Assembly (NCBI RefSeq): GCF_016086655.4
Contig: NC_052131.2
Coordinates: 6,493,940 to 6,557,939 of the forward strand
Length of the DNA stretch: 64,000 nt
DNA from: Lepeophtheirus salmonis
Taxonomy: Eukaryota; Arthropoda; Copepoda; Siphonostomatoida; Caligidae
Reading direction: 5' to 3'
In this document: one piece after another, positions 27,201 to 42,200 of the stretch
Numbering within the stretch: position 1 is the first letter of the stretch
Layout of the letters: every line of letters begins with the position of its first letter
Notes under the pieces: model-generated
Told to the model about the DNA's origin: nothing
Databases searched by the model: none
The model's input: only the letters and a program-made list of their open reading frames with translations
Made by a program: the position numbers and the translations under genes

Positions 27201-30200
27201 TATTCTGTGGGACATTATTCAGTTCAAATGCCTACAGTTATATTCTCCTAAAAATATTTATATAAATAGTTTATAAATGTTGTGTACAAGTTGTAAACAC
27301 AAAATAATTTTTTTGAATTAAAAATTTATTCTACTTGTAATAAAGATTATGCAATAAAAATATTCTTTGGATGCTTTATATATTAATGGTGTTATTGTTG
27401 ACTATTTTGCGGAAAATTAATAAGTATTCTTTAGTACACCATAAAGTTCAAAAACACACAGTTTTATAGTTGATAAATACATTATAAGCAATTAATTTTA
27501 ATGGATCCAAATGAAATGATATCATGAATAAGTATTTTTTAATTAAAATGACTAGTGATGTAATTAAATAAGATATTTTTGGAACTTTAACAATTAGTGT
27601 ATACTAGTTGCAACATGAAAACAATGCATATCATTATATAGGCAGCATCAGCCAAAAGCAATTAAGATTTCAGGGAGTAAATTTTTTTTATTGCGACCAC
27701 TCAAATTTTAATTTTAAAAATATTAATTCATTTATGGCTGTAATATTAAAGCCTGAAAAGGGAAATTTTGCTTTTACAAAAGATATAAGCATTTGTAATA
27801 CAACAATTTTGGAGAATATATTTATATTCTATTATGAAATTATTATAAAAGATTTTTTATTCCTTAAGATTTTGCATTCTTTATAATGAAAAAGTTTTTT
27901 AAGATTTTTGCTTCAATCTGAATTTTTCTTTCCATTTTTGTCAACTCTAGAAAATTGCAGAGCTTATTAAAAGACATTTTGCCTTTATATCTGTCAAAAA
28001 TCAATTAACAATGTAAAATTGCTAATTTTTCAAAATGTGTAGGTTCTGTGTATGTGTACCCACATGCTAAAAAACTGATTTGAGAATCGAATCCGAATTG
28101 AATTCAGAATAATAAAAACAACATTTTTTTATCAGAGTAGTTTAAATATATACGATAATATTAAAATATGGATTTAAAAATAACACTATATCAACCTCGA
28201 ATGAAAAGCCATCTTTAATAGTCCATCAGATTAATATATTTTTTTTTTGCGGGAATAGACCTGATATAAATGTGAGTATATTATTCACACATACTTTTGA
28301 AAATAGAAGCTCAATCCTTCAAGTTTTAAATGAATTACTTTTATCTTTAAAATAATGAAAAACCTTTTATAAAAAAAGTATATTTTGATCTTAATACTGG
28401 TTTCTCATAGAATTGATTGATCCCACATGACATATATTCACATATAACTTGATATTTGAAATTAATACCAACGTTAGCCGAAAAAAGTAATTTTCATTCA
28501 TATTTCTTCATTTTTTTATTCTCAATAATTGTGAATGAAGAAAGTTCAAAGATAGTTAGAAAAGAAAATCATAAATCATTTCTTTTTTTTTTGATAAATT
28601 TTACTTTTACAATTCATTTTACATCTTTACAAGCAGAATGCGCTCATTATTCTATCTCTAATATTATTTGATAGAGGTTATGGTGATAGACTGCAGATCA
28701 CATGTGTTCCGATAAGCTTCCAGTTGGTAACTGCTTGCTTAAATAATTTCAATTTTCTTTTCTTTACTGGAATTCTTCCTTTCCTTAGAGCCCGTACACA
28801 AATTATCATCAATAAAATATTTACATTGTTTCCTGATAAAGTATTGCTGCTTTTGTTTGATTTTGGAAGGTGCATGGAATACAAACAACGTAGGGTACGG
28901 GGATAAAATTTTCATTCAATATGAGAAAGGTGAATAATTATTCAAACATGACAATGAGGACATTGTCTACTCCATTAAAAAATAAAGATTTCTGAAGACA
29001 AGCCAAGATCATTTATAACAAATAAATCCTTTATATACAATAAATAAGTCTACCTTATCTCATTCTAGAATTTAAATACCTACTTTTTAGAATTTAAATT
29101 TATTTTCAATAGGATCAAAATACTTTCTATGCTTTTTTTTAATCTCTCTGTCTGAAATATAGGCTTATGAAAGGAATAATCTATTAATAGAGCACAAACT
29201 CTTGTTAACCTTTCTTTTTAAGCGACTGAGGGGTATTTTTTTTGAATTTGGCTTGATACATTAATATCTTTTTGTGTCTGATTTTGTCTATTTTATATTG
29301 TTAAAATCATAATCAATTTAACAAGTTTGTTTAATTTCTGAAGACCATCATTACACGATTGTTTTTTTCAGATCTATTTTTCAATTCATAACTTTTCAAT
29401 AAATTGAAAAATTGAAAAAAATAGCCTTTAGCTTAGTCAATACAACTTTAAATAAAACAATTTAGTCAAAGTTTTGCATTGGAAATTATGTAAACCTAAT
29501 TTTTCTTTGAGTTAGGCACAAACCGAATTCTGTAAAAGATAAATCATTTTGTCCCATGCAAAATCATTACGGTCGGAGACTGGTGTAGGATTTTTAGACC
29601 GAAACCGAACACTTATAAGTATCTACTGCCCTTTTCTTTTCTTTTTCATATGATACAATGATATTTAGCTACTCAGGTACGTTGTTACGTTTATTAGATC
29701 AAGTTGTCACGCAGTTTATCATACATTAAACCCACAATCAAAAATGCTGCCCCTTGGAGTACTGTTTGCTTGATTAATATAGATTAACTTACTTCTCATA
29801 TCACCGTGCTGTAGTCTATTAGCGTACTGAAGACGATCGTCATTCCACTTTTGTCGAAATGTAATTTGAACGGAGTATTCCTAAGAGAAAAAATAAATGT
29901 GTGAATGAAATGTGTTTTGAGCCATCATTTTTTCCTCCTTAAAATATTTCAAAATGATAATCCTTGGCATTTTATAAAGAAGATATTTATTTATACTATT
30001 TAGAAAGTTTTGTTAAAATTATGCTTTGTAGGTTTAAAGGTGGGTTACCCCATCCATCATGCTAAATATCAAGCTATCGAAATTTATTTACAGTATATGA
30101 AATTTTGATCTCTGTAAAGAAAAAAAAATCGGTTCATACAGGATATTTCCATGTTTCTGTAGATAATAACATCCCTAGGCAAACCATTTAAATCAATCCA

Positions 30201-33200
30201 TTAATATATAGTACATTTTGTTCCAAATAAGGTATTAAATATATAAATACAAAAGATACCAATGATTGTAAATTAATTTCATAATTATGTAGTAAGTTTT
30301 GTTAGTTATTTTTTTCTAACAAAAACTGTCAAAAGTAGATTATAAGCAAAATCCACAAATTTCAAAACAAATTAGTAACTCAACTTCTTTTTTATACCTG
30401 ATGTATATATCAGCTCGAACAAAAAACATTAATCTTCAAACCTCAAATTTAATTGTCACATAAAGTTTTATACAAGTATAGATATATAATATATGTATAT
30501 GTTTAGATTAATCTTTTTTAAAAACTCATACTAATTAGCTTCCAAAGTTTTTAATTATTCATCCTATAGAAGCATATATTCTTAACCTACAATTATATAA
30601 ACTTATGTTCGGTTAGACTATGAGGTTTTATAATTAAATAAAGATCAAGAAACGTCTTCATTAAGATGAATACGAGTAATCATTTCAAATTAATTGGTAT
30701 ATTATATACTTAAGTGTAATATAAAGAAAGATTAATAATTAGTTGGATGAATGACAAAAACACGAATCTTCAATATCATTTATCATATGTTTATAATTAT
30801 GTTAATCGCTAGTTCCGTAATATAGTGATACGAACCTGGGGGTATTGAAGAATATAAAACATTATTTTACTTAATTGTTACTGAAAATGGACCTTAAAGA
30901 ACCATTTCATAATAAAAAAAATTGTTTTAATTATTACTGTTATAAAATAAAGCAAGAAAGTTACGTCACAATATTCCTGTGTTAGCCCATCAAAAGGGTT
31001 CAGCTAGCTTTATAATAGTTCTGCGTACGCCTTTATAAATGTACTTCCCATTTGCATAGATAAGCTGAAGACGTCCCAAAACAAAAAAATTTAATTACTC
31101 ATATTTGTTTTTACAGTCACGAATATAAAATTAATCAGACTGTTGAAAAGATGATCATATCTTCAAAAGAAATTGATCTTTTCTAACTTCATTCCTTAAT
31201 GGAAATTGTGTAACTTAGAGGTTTACATGTGATAGTTTTGATTTTATAAATTGCCGTTACTTTATCAAAGATTGGAAACCGTTTACTTAACCCCAACATT
31301 AATAAATCAAGCACCCTTAGAAAAAATAAAAAAAAATAATGAAAGTTGTCTTTATTTAAAAAAAAGACATAAAATTTAAAAACTCTTCTCCAATACTTAA
31401 AAAAAAAAAAAAAATTGCAGATGCTATTGGAAGAGCATGTGAATTAGCCCTTTTTATTATATATTTTTAGTCAAAAAAAGTATCGAAATATTAATACCAG
31501 TTTGTAATTTAAATGGCCTTTTTATGTGTATACATCCTATAGATAATCTAATACATAAATATATTTTTTATTAATTACATTATATATATATGAGATAAGA
31601 CAGATCTAATTTTACATGAAAAAAGTTATCAGATGTGTTTGAGAGTTGATCTTGATTATTCTCAAACAAATTTCCATTAATTTGTTAAGTAATCATAGAT
31701 ATTATAATAAAGTATGTAAGTATATTGGAGAGATCAACAATATATGTATATTTTTTTAATTACTCTCTAATAGTCCGAGAGCCTGCCACGGAAGATTTCA
31801 CCCAGACGGTTTGACCCACTGAAATTACTTATTTCACGTAAACATTGCATTTTTGTTTGTCATCCTAAACCCCTTCCCCCTGCTAGATCTGGCCTCCATA
31901 AACCTCTAAAAATAGCTTCCACACGGTTTATTTGAACCCTCAGGTACATGGGAAAAAAATTCCACCAAGGTATAGTACTATGCCAGGGCATGGTATATAA
32001 CAAAAACAAACAAAAAAAAATCAGACAGAACCTTCAGGTCAGACCCAGACCCAGAGTACCCTTAAAAACGTAAAATATGCATTTTTTCATTCCATGATCT
32101 ACATGAACAAAATAATAATTTCATTAAATGATAATATAAGTATGAATATTATCATATATTAATAAAATCTATTTCAATTATTATTCGTGTGCATTTACTT
32201 ATTATCTATTAAAAATTCATAAATAAAATCTACTTTGTTCCTACATCAACTTTTTTAATAAATTTAAATCAATACTAGTTTATCAACAAAAAATTGTATA
32301 ATTATTAGATAAAACTTCTTAAAATATCCATTAGTAATAATTTGTAAATACTTTTTTTTATCTTTATACATATATGAGCAAAAAGATTAAATTAATTAAC
32401 AAAGGAATTAATCTTTACTCGTATCAAAAATTAAATAGTATTTTGTAAATTTTTTCAATATTTCCTGTAGCATTAGTATGTTCTACAAGGATATATAAAA
32501 TACTTTAAAAACTTAACGTATCCATAAAAAAATTATAAAAATTCTTTAAATAATGAATCACAATGAGAATGAGGTGATTTATCTTCTGAAAAAAGTATTT
32601 AACATTATTTGTCAAGAGGATCCCTGTTTGCATTTACAGATTTTTCCACTCAATAAATCGATATAGGTTTTATCTATAAAACTATTTCAAGGTTTTTTTC
32701 TTCGTTCTACTAATTGCTTTCAAAAAATACTTTCTATGGAGCCTTAAAGGACAATCCATTGTCCTGACATTTTTCCAGTTTCTAATAATTCTTTGAGAGT
32801 TTTTATCCGACTATTTACGTTACGGTATATGTTGCATTAGTAATGCCAAAGGAAAATAATATTTTTGCAAAAAAATAATACTTTTTTCCGTTCAGGTATT
32901 GCTATAAATAAATTAAATCCATTTTTTTGGCAATGGCTTTTCACTGAAAAGTATTCATATTCATATATATGTGCAAAAAATAATCATAAAATACTCTGCG
33001 TAGTTCATGTAATAACAATAAGTTGTAGGGGTTTAAAGAGATGAAAGATCGTTTATTTATAAGGAATGAGTTCATATTCAATTTTTTTTAATTTGCTCAT
33101 TACCTTCGCCAACAAAGTTGACCAGAGTATTGCTTTTAATCAGGATAATGGAAGAAGTTAAGGACCAATTTTACTTAAAAACTTAGTTGGAAGGTTACAT

Positions 33201-36200
33201 AAGTTAGCGGTAAGAATCCATTAATTTTTGAGATGTAAAGGTCAAAGGTCAGGGGAACTATTCAAAACAAATGATTGACCCTAACTTTGGAACCCATTGA
33301 GATACTTAACTCAAATTAATATAACTTTGTAGGAATAATAGAAGCACTAAATATCTATTTTAATAATAAAAAAAAAAACGATCCAAGTCACACAAAAGAT
33401 CAAACACTGTTCAACATTACAAACTTTTAACCGACATAGTTATGAAAAAATTAATATTTAATTTTCAGTGATTTTACGAGGAGATTTGCGTTCTAGCGAG
33501 TGCTTACTCTATTTCTGATTATAATTGGCATCCATTTCAAAAAAAGATATTTCTAAAAATGTATTTTTATTCGCCAAACGTGTTTCCTGAAGTCAATTTA
33601 AAAACTATCTTGAAAAGTTCTTTTTATTAAGCCCCAGGAGATAAAACACACTTTTTTAAGTTTCTTATAATTAAAACGTTTATGTATATACTTGTTTTAT
33701 TTTCCCATGGTACTAAAAGCTTAGTTCTGCATTTCTTTTTTGTTAATTCTATGCTAACGTCTATATTTCTTGTTGATAAAGATATCTTTAAAACTTTTTC
33801 TAAATTACTTTATTCTAAAAGAAAGAGTTGATATATAAAGCCATGCGATAATTTTACAAGGATTTATCTTTTAAAAATAAATATCATTTGAAAGAACCAT
33901 TTAAGATATAATTATTTTTTTTTCACAATTGTATTTGCAACAAAAAATTTAAACTATAAATAACTTTCTATTACCTATTTCCTATTTCACGACATTCTTT
34001 AAGCAAAAACATTTTTGTTTTAAACTATTTTCAATATTTAGACAAAGTTATATTATGAAAGAAACAGAATCAAAATACTTTGTACTATGTTTCATAAAGA
34101 AATATTTTGCTTAAAATACAAATATGGAAAATAATATTCCAAAAATATACAAATATTTGATTCTTACCATTTTGACATCATCAATTTTAGCAAAACTTCG
34201 TATGTACAAATTTACAACGATGATTGTAGCAGTATCTGAAAAAAAATTCAAGAAAAAAATATTTCAATTTATGTAAATACTTTTTAACATATTTAACCAA
34301 AAATATAAAATTAGAAGTCTGCGTATGAGAGGAAAAATATAAATTTGTACCATTAGAATTTGTTTTTGTTATGTTCATAAATATCTGAAACTTTTTTTAA
34401 AATGTAGTTATTAGACTCCAGGATATGTAAACTATTAATTTATTGCTATTTTAAATGCAAACATTTCTTGAATTGATAGTTTAGTTATTAAAAATTTGAT
34501 TACTACATTATACGAAAATTAATAAAAAATTAAACAACTATGAATCCCAATATATGTACACTCAAAGTATGTATGTATTTATAATATCACTAACAACGAA
34601 TAAGAACCATAATAAAATTATCATTAAAAATCAAACTTATAATTTCATTGAGAGGGATTAGCATGAGAGAGTGAAATCATTATATTTAGAGGATCATCGT
34701 GACTGAACCTACATTTACAGCTTGTAAATAATAAAATTTACAAGCTGATTTTAGAAATTTGTTATAGAAACAAATTTTTGAAGCAATATTTAAGCTACAA
34801 TTTGATCAAAAAAGTGTTGGGTACAAAAAAATAATGTATCATTTAAAATTATTTTAAATCTAATACAACCATTTTCCTCTATTTAAAAAATCTACCCACA
34901 GATCATTATAGATTAAATAAAAACTCACCCGTTCCATTTCGACCAGAAGGTCGAATCCTATTGTCATAGACATCTTTTCCTAAGATGTTATCAAGTATTT
35001 TTTTTTCTTCCTCTCGATAATTGATTGGCCCTCGCTGTACTTGTCGAAGGGATCTAAACATTAAAACAAATAAACATAATTAAAGAATGGTGTTTAAAAC
35101 TTCTAATTGAGGCATAAATATATAACATTAATTTTGAAAAAATATGTTTTTCTATTAAAAGTCAATTTTTTAACTGCCATTTATAGCGTAAATTAATTGG
35201 CTAAAATATATTAAAACACTTAGAGTTTATAATATATACCAATTTTATTTATTGATTAGATCATGGACAGGTAAATCTTTGAGTGAAAGACCACATTAGA
35301 GAACTTGTAATTTAAAATATATATTACTTAAAAAAGACCAAGCACATATTCATACAATTGATTTTTGATGATGGTGTTCATAAATAATCAACCACTCTCA
35401 TGTTTTTGTCAGCTGTCATTTTTTTTATTTTTCTTACACCTTATTAATGTTCTGTACGCTAATTGATTGAACTTCAATTAGCTGTTGGGGATAGTTAGAA
35501 AATTACTTTCTTTATTCTTGTATTTCTTTATTATTTCGTAGAGGTGAAAAAGTTAGATATACAATAAAGATTTTTATTTGTTTTATTTATAGACATAAAA
35601 TACACTAAGCAAAACTAAAAGAAATTTTTTGAAGTCGAAAGTGAGTTGATATATAGATCAATCACTCCTAATCTTGTATGGAATCATCCTTTACTTCTAT
35701 TAACCAATTCCAGGTGATGGGTTGATTAATTTACCAATACATATAGAAATATATTTTTTTTCAATCTACATAGACCATTTCTTAATTAATTTTTCTTTAT
35801 TTGTGATTTGGAGTACTTTACTTAATATTATATAAAAAATAAAAGAAAAAATTATGAACTGGGGCACCGCATTGCTCAAGAGTCTAGCTCAAATCGAGAG
35901 TGTTGTTCAAATTAAAATTAGGGCTTCTAAGAATAGGCAAATATCTTGAAAAGGATCAGATTTAAATACATGCTAAATTTCAATTGCAAATGTTTTTGTG
36001 GTCGTTGATGTTGCTCAAAATCAATTTTTAGTCATTTCTATTATTATTTTTACAGTTTTATTTCATTTTGAAATAACGTGGTTAAAGAATTAATCTCTCG
36101 CTGGTAGGGTTTGCATAGTGAATTATAAGAATATATTGTTATCATAAGAAAAATCCAACAGTTATTGAAATTTTAGAGACAGTTTTAAATATGTTCCATT

Positions 36201-39200
36201 TTTTTAGGCAAAAGAATGGAATATAGATGAAAAAAGGATATGGACCTTAAATTTTTCGATAGCGGTTATATATATAACAGGGGTCAAGGAAGAGTTGATC
36301 TCTTTTATGCAACAACTGTGGAGGGAGAATTAGATTAAGGAAGGAGTCCTGGGCTATACTTATAGGTATAATAAATCAGTAGCACTTCTGCTGATAAAGT
36401 CTGGCAACTCATGAAAGCTTACACAAATGTATATCTGTCTCGCTTATAATTTAGCTGTCATATTGATTCGTTTTCTATCTATTTTTAGGAGGGAAGCAGC
36501 TAGCAAACGCTTGAGAAGGGAAAACGGCCATCTCCTTATTAGTTTTTACCTCTTGATAAAGACGATGCAGAGGTCCAATGTGTAAAGGAAAGGTGAAGTT
36601 TGGCTGTTTCAGATGCAATATTAGCCAACATCCACATAATTTCTATAATTATCATAAAATATAAACTATACCCGTATTTATGATATTTTTTTTTTGAAAT
36701 TTTCATAATGTAAATACAAAATGAATCTGAATATGTCTATTAATATTTTTAAAAGTTTGATACTAATAATTTCATAACAATTATGTATCTAAATTAAATA
36801 TTTGAAGCCCTTTCCATGCTGTTAATATATCTATCTATTACTACAACAATTTGATTTTTTTCGTTAACTTCTTTTTCACATTATTTTTTATTTCAATAGT
36901 ATTATTAATTTTATATTTAAAAACTATTTAAATATAGAAACATTTCGGTATAGAGTCTTTTCTGGAACTGTAGAAGTGTCTAATGTATTTTCGTTTGAAA
37001 CAATGTGCAGTTTCTGCTAGGCCTCTTCTGAGAAGATAATATATCTTTGTGGGAATTTCCAAAAATACAAGGAACTATTTAGTCTACTATTACTACCCAA
37101 AATAAAATTAATTATGATACTGCAAAAAAGTTATTTTTAAATGGTTGATGAACGTTGGTTTCTTTTTTATATGGAAGTATCGCAAATGTAGATAATTCTA
37201 GTCTAATAGAAGCTTTTTTTAACTTTTTTTTTTTTTTGACGATATAATTGTTGTGAATATTAGAGTCATTAGAAAAAAAAAATCCTTAGTTGGAAAAAAT
37301 AGGCTTACTACTTCCAAATAATTTGAAGCTCCTTTTCTGTTTGTGTTTGAAGGAAATGTTTTGAGATCCAATAAAGGTAACAACATGTTGTTTTTATAAA
37401 GAAACATATTTCCCTCTCTAAATGATGTGGGTCAAGGATTACTCAACTTTTACATTAAACACGCATTCATTCCCCCCTTCTCTTTTTTGACCAACTGAGG
37501 GGATTTTTAAAAGCAGAATAATTACGTATAAAAGGAAAAAGGGAGCTCAATTAAACAATGGTACAATAATTGTCTAAAATAACTTTTATATTTTTCGGGT
37601 TGATCTATTAATTTTAAGTCATGAAAATAGTAATCAATAAAAAGTTTTTGAGTTTTTTAAGACAGTCATTAAACAATTGTTTTTTAATCAATTCTTTCTT
37701 TCATTTCACTACTAATCTGTTAATAGAAAAATGGGTTTAATTTCGTTTAAAAAATCAGAGAAAACAGAGTGCAGGGTCCTTGTATATATAATACAGCGGT
37801 GAAATGAATGTTTCTCATTAATAAAGCAATCATAAACATTGATTACTTAATGAAGTTCAGGTAATAAATCATTCGAAAATGTCAATAGTGATCCAAAAAC
37901 TAATCATTACACCCTTGAATATATAGTTATACACTATAAAAAGGAAATAAAAAAAATTTCTTTTATCTTTCCTAATAAAATATAAATTAATGCTACAAGG
38001 ATATAAATATTTTCGTAAAATCCTATTTTCCCGGATTTTTTCAGAGTTTTACATCTACAAGAAATTTTCAGAAAATATTTTCCCTAGGGAACTCTTCATT
38101 TTATTATTGGATGATATACGTTACATTTGACCGTTAAAGCCGGATATAATAAATTCGTATACAGTAAAAATACACTTATCGTCAACAGTCTCTCAGATAC
38201 CAATTTTTACTGAATAAAATACTTAGGATAGAAGAAACATAAAGTCAAAAATTCGTGTAAAGTCAACTTTTCTCATTTTTTCGTATCAACTTCTATGAAA
38301 CTCAGTAGAATTAAAAATATTTGATCTTTTTTATAGTTACAAATTGTAAGCTGGAGTGACATTTTTTTAACGTATCTTACATTTCAAATTTATTTCAATC
38401 AATACGGATACAGGATACATATCTTGAGTGCCCCCAAAAGTCATTTTCAATATAAGTTAAAAATACTCGATGATCTGTCAATAGTAGGATCTAATGAAAC
38501 ACTGGTTGACTGGAAATAGGAAGATTCAAAATTACTTATTTATGTAAGTATCCAATTTTTTTTGGTTTTTTATATAGTTCGGATGTAAGAAAACTATGGA
38601 CATAGTCAACTTTTCAACTGAAAATCCTTTATTAGGATTTGACTCTATATACATAGTTAAACGTTAAATAATATTGAAAATAAACTTGAAATATCCAAAA
38701 ACATATCACTCGATTTATTGTTTTTACAATTCTCTTGGTATAGACAGTCATGTTGACTCTTAGAACGTAGTGTTTTATATTTCATAATTATACAACCCCC
38801 AGGTTAATCAAAAATTAGTCCGGATTGAATTAACTAACATAATTAAAAAAGCTGAACCCGATGGCTTTATCTCAATTTTTTTTATTAATCGGGCACATAA
38901 GCGGTAAATAGAAGAAGAATTTTTGTTAATAAATTATGGGTATTGACGACTATCTTAGAATAATAAGTTGGCGAAACGGTAATTTCGTATTTTTTGCATT
39001 ATTTCAATACTTTATAAGAAGTGTAATAATATTTAAGTTTAATATGCAGCGTTTTGTTCGAGAACTTGATGCCAACGAGAATCCAACTTCATAATGCCTT
39101 TCTTGTAGAAGCCATTGTCCCTATTGCGAAATAAAAAGGTCAATCAATTTTCGCTAGCCTCTATTGTGGCCAAATTTATAAACCCTAGCACGTTGGCCAT

Positions 39201-42200
39201 GGCCAGGAACAAGTGGTTTTTACTTGGTGACAGGTCCGGAATGTAGGGTTAATGCATAAGAACTTGTCATTCGAGCTCTCGTAGCTTTTTGGACATCATC
39301 CAAGATAGATACGGCCTGGTCTTGTCTTGAGGATGTCTTGTTGTTTCCTATTCGCCAATGGTCGAGTTGTTCACAGTAAAGGCAGAATTGAGTATGGGAA
39401 AAATTCACTGCTCAATTCCACTGGTGTGTAATACGAACCTAAATAGTATTGACCTGTATACATCACTAAATTTCTTGTTCGCTTTCGACGCGTTTTCACT
39501 TTCGGATAGTAAAAAAATAGGGTGAATTGCTTTCTTTGACAAATCTATACTCGACGCACGATAATTCACAACTGAACCGGACAAGCACAATACTGTACAA
39601 AAAGCGTTTGTGGAGTACTTTCACACCTTTACAACACTTTATAATTGATCCAATGTGACCAATAACTAAAAAGATATACTAAGTTCTTAAAAAAATGAGG
39701 TGGGGAAATAAAAAATTACTTTATCCCGAGCCTAATAGATGTTTTCTTCATAGAATAAGAATAGAAATACTTAAGTTTCACAGTATTTTCTATTTACGAA
39801 AGATATCCGGATGTTTCCCGGGATACTGTAATGTAAAAAAATGCCTCCCGGGAAATGAGATATCCTTTTATATTTGTCTATGTAGTATATAGGTTAGTAC
39901 TTGTGGTTCATTTCTAAATGTAATAAAAACAACAAGACTATGATGAATGATGTCAGTAAAAAGTAAGGAAATTTTTTATCATTATTATTTGCTATACATG
40001 AGTATGAACAAATATTATAAATGTATATATTAAGAAAAATATATACATACATATAAAAGTCGGTTCATCTTTCTTAATTACAGAACCATGAAAGTAGAAA
40101 AATAATATTTTGCCTTTCATTCTATATATGTATAATATATAAAACAAAATAAATGAAGAATATTAATTCCATATTATCTTATTCCAACTCTAAAAACTAC
40201 TTATCTTTTTTTTATTGAAAATTGATTCTTTAAATTGATTAATTTAGACTTTTGGGCACGTATAAAGTAAATGTAATAAAAAAAATATTTTCTTTTTTCA
40301 GTCCCACATTTAACGTAGAAGGTATATCACTTAAAAATTCCAGAACTTTGGCCTTACATACCATAGCTGTGAGATTTCCTGGTTGTTTAAATGCAACCAT
40401 TGGTGGAAATGGGAAGATTTTTTCATTGTGGGATCCCTCACTATTGTGTTCCAGTGATTCTGAATAATTTGTTAAACACTCGGTGACTGTGGTTAAAATG
40501 CAATGGATAATACAACTCGATTACATTCCACTTTGACACTGGATTTGAGTGCTTTTTCTCTTGGTATGACCATGGCTCTTTTCAGACATTATTCAAAAAC
40601 TCTTCCAGTTGTAAGCTGTAAGCCCATTAAAATATTTCAAGTAGCAACGTGGCCCATTAAAAGGTTGGACATCCCTGTTCTAACATATCTTAATAAAAAC
40701 TTTCTCAAATAAAATTATTAATTAAAATAAAATAAAAAATGAAAATATATCAGGTATTAAAATACCAAAGTTTAATTAATTCAATATATGGGAGGTCACT
40801 ACAGGATTATGTACATATATTTTTTAGGAGGAGGGGGGAGTTTTAGTTTTTTACTTAAAAAAAAATCCAAAAATCATATTTAACAATATATAGACTTAGA
40901 AAAAAATTCAAAAAAAAAGTAGATTTTTACAGATAATTAATTTTTTTGGACAAAAAAATAAAACGTCATATATGAAATTTGTTGGAAAAATATCTAAAAT
41001 TCATAGTTATTCATAGAAAATTAAATTTTTGGAATAATTCATCAATTTGGGGAGGCTACATCCCCTCCAGCCCACCCCCTGCATATGCACTTATCTCCCC
41101 TTTGAGAAAAAAAGTTAAGTTTTTGCATCATAAACAATAATTTTGGAGTGTCAAATCTTATTTATTCTGATCTTTATATACAAAAAAAGCAATGATAGTA
41201 CTTATACTAACTGAATATTCTTCAACTTTTTTGCGCAATCAAAAGTTATTCTTGGACTTTTTAGTAAAAAAAAAAAAGAAAATTCAAAGAAATAGAAAAA
41301 TGCCAAAGAACTTGTAATTTTTCTCATTATTACTTAAATTCATGCACTTTTTTTGACATCAAAAAGAATGAAAAATATTTTTATTTAATTTACTGGCGTA
41401 GTTTTAAATAATGCATAACTTCATTCAAGTAAATAATAATAAAATCAAGTTATAAGCAATGCATTAAAAATTGCATAAATTTTCCTGACAAAAAGTAAAA
41501 ATAAACTTTTTCTTTTTATTGCTTAAATCAATTGAGAGAGAAATATTTTGCCTTGTCTAAATTTTTATTTGTCTGAATGATAATTTATTGAACAACCGTA
41601 AATTTATAAACATTTGTTTTTGAAAATTTGCACAAATAATGACAAATCTTCATGTACTCACATTAAAAGATATTAATGAGAAATAGGATACTATTATTTT
41701 AAATAATTAAACTGACGAGATATTATAAAAGTTTAATTTTAGCGTTAATGTCACTTTTAACCAATTCTATATTCCTAAAAAGTACACATGGGAGTTAGTT
41801 GCTACACAGAGTAAGTTGTTAATATTAAATTTCTAGCAAGCTTCTACGAGTAATTTTTTAGTACTTTCTTAAATTTTTAACTTGTAAATGTTGCAACCCA
41901 AAAGTAGTATGAGGAATTAACAGCCTACTTGTGATGTAATTCATAATAGAAGACTGACAAGAAATTTGTCCATTTTATGTAGTAAAAATATCAATATATA
42001 CTTTTATTAGGATGCAATTTATTATTTCAGTTAAAACGCTCTACTTATGGTGTTAAAACTATTCTCTAAAATACATCATTTCAATTAAACAACAAATTTA
42101 GAAATTTTATTAGCTTTTGTAATTTATTTTTTTACTTCATACCGAGTGGTCCATTAAAATCTAAACACTTTGAGTTTTAAACTTTAACTAGATATAATTT

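Noticed and set aside
28678..28906. Overlapping ORFs on both strands
   Set aside because: Neither translation resembles a known family, and they occupy the same bases; treated as chance.
34329..34390. Acceptor-like TTTCAG followed by a short stretch and GT, as a possible alternative exon 3
   Set aside because: The phase that would fit hits a stop (TAA), the length is about half of 68 bp, and no strand residues are present.
34718..34747. Possible miRNA hairpin
   Set aside because: The 12-bp stem with a 6-nt loop is too short for a precursor; kept only as a structural note.
40252..40712. Two plus-strand ORFs (71 and 69 aa)
   Set aside because: The minus strand over the same bases carries recognisable reverse-transcriptase motifs; the plus frames do not.
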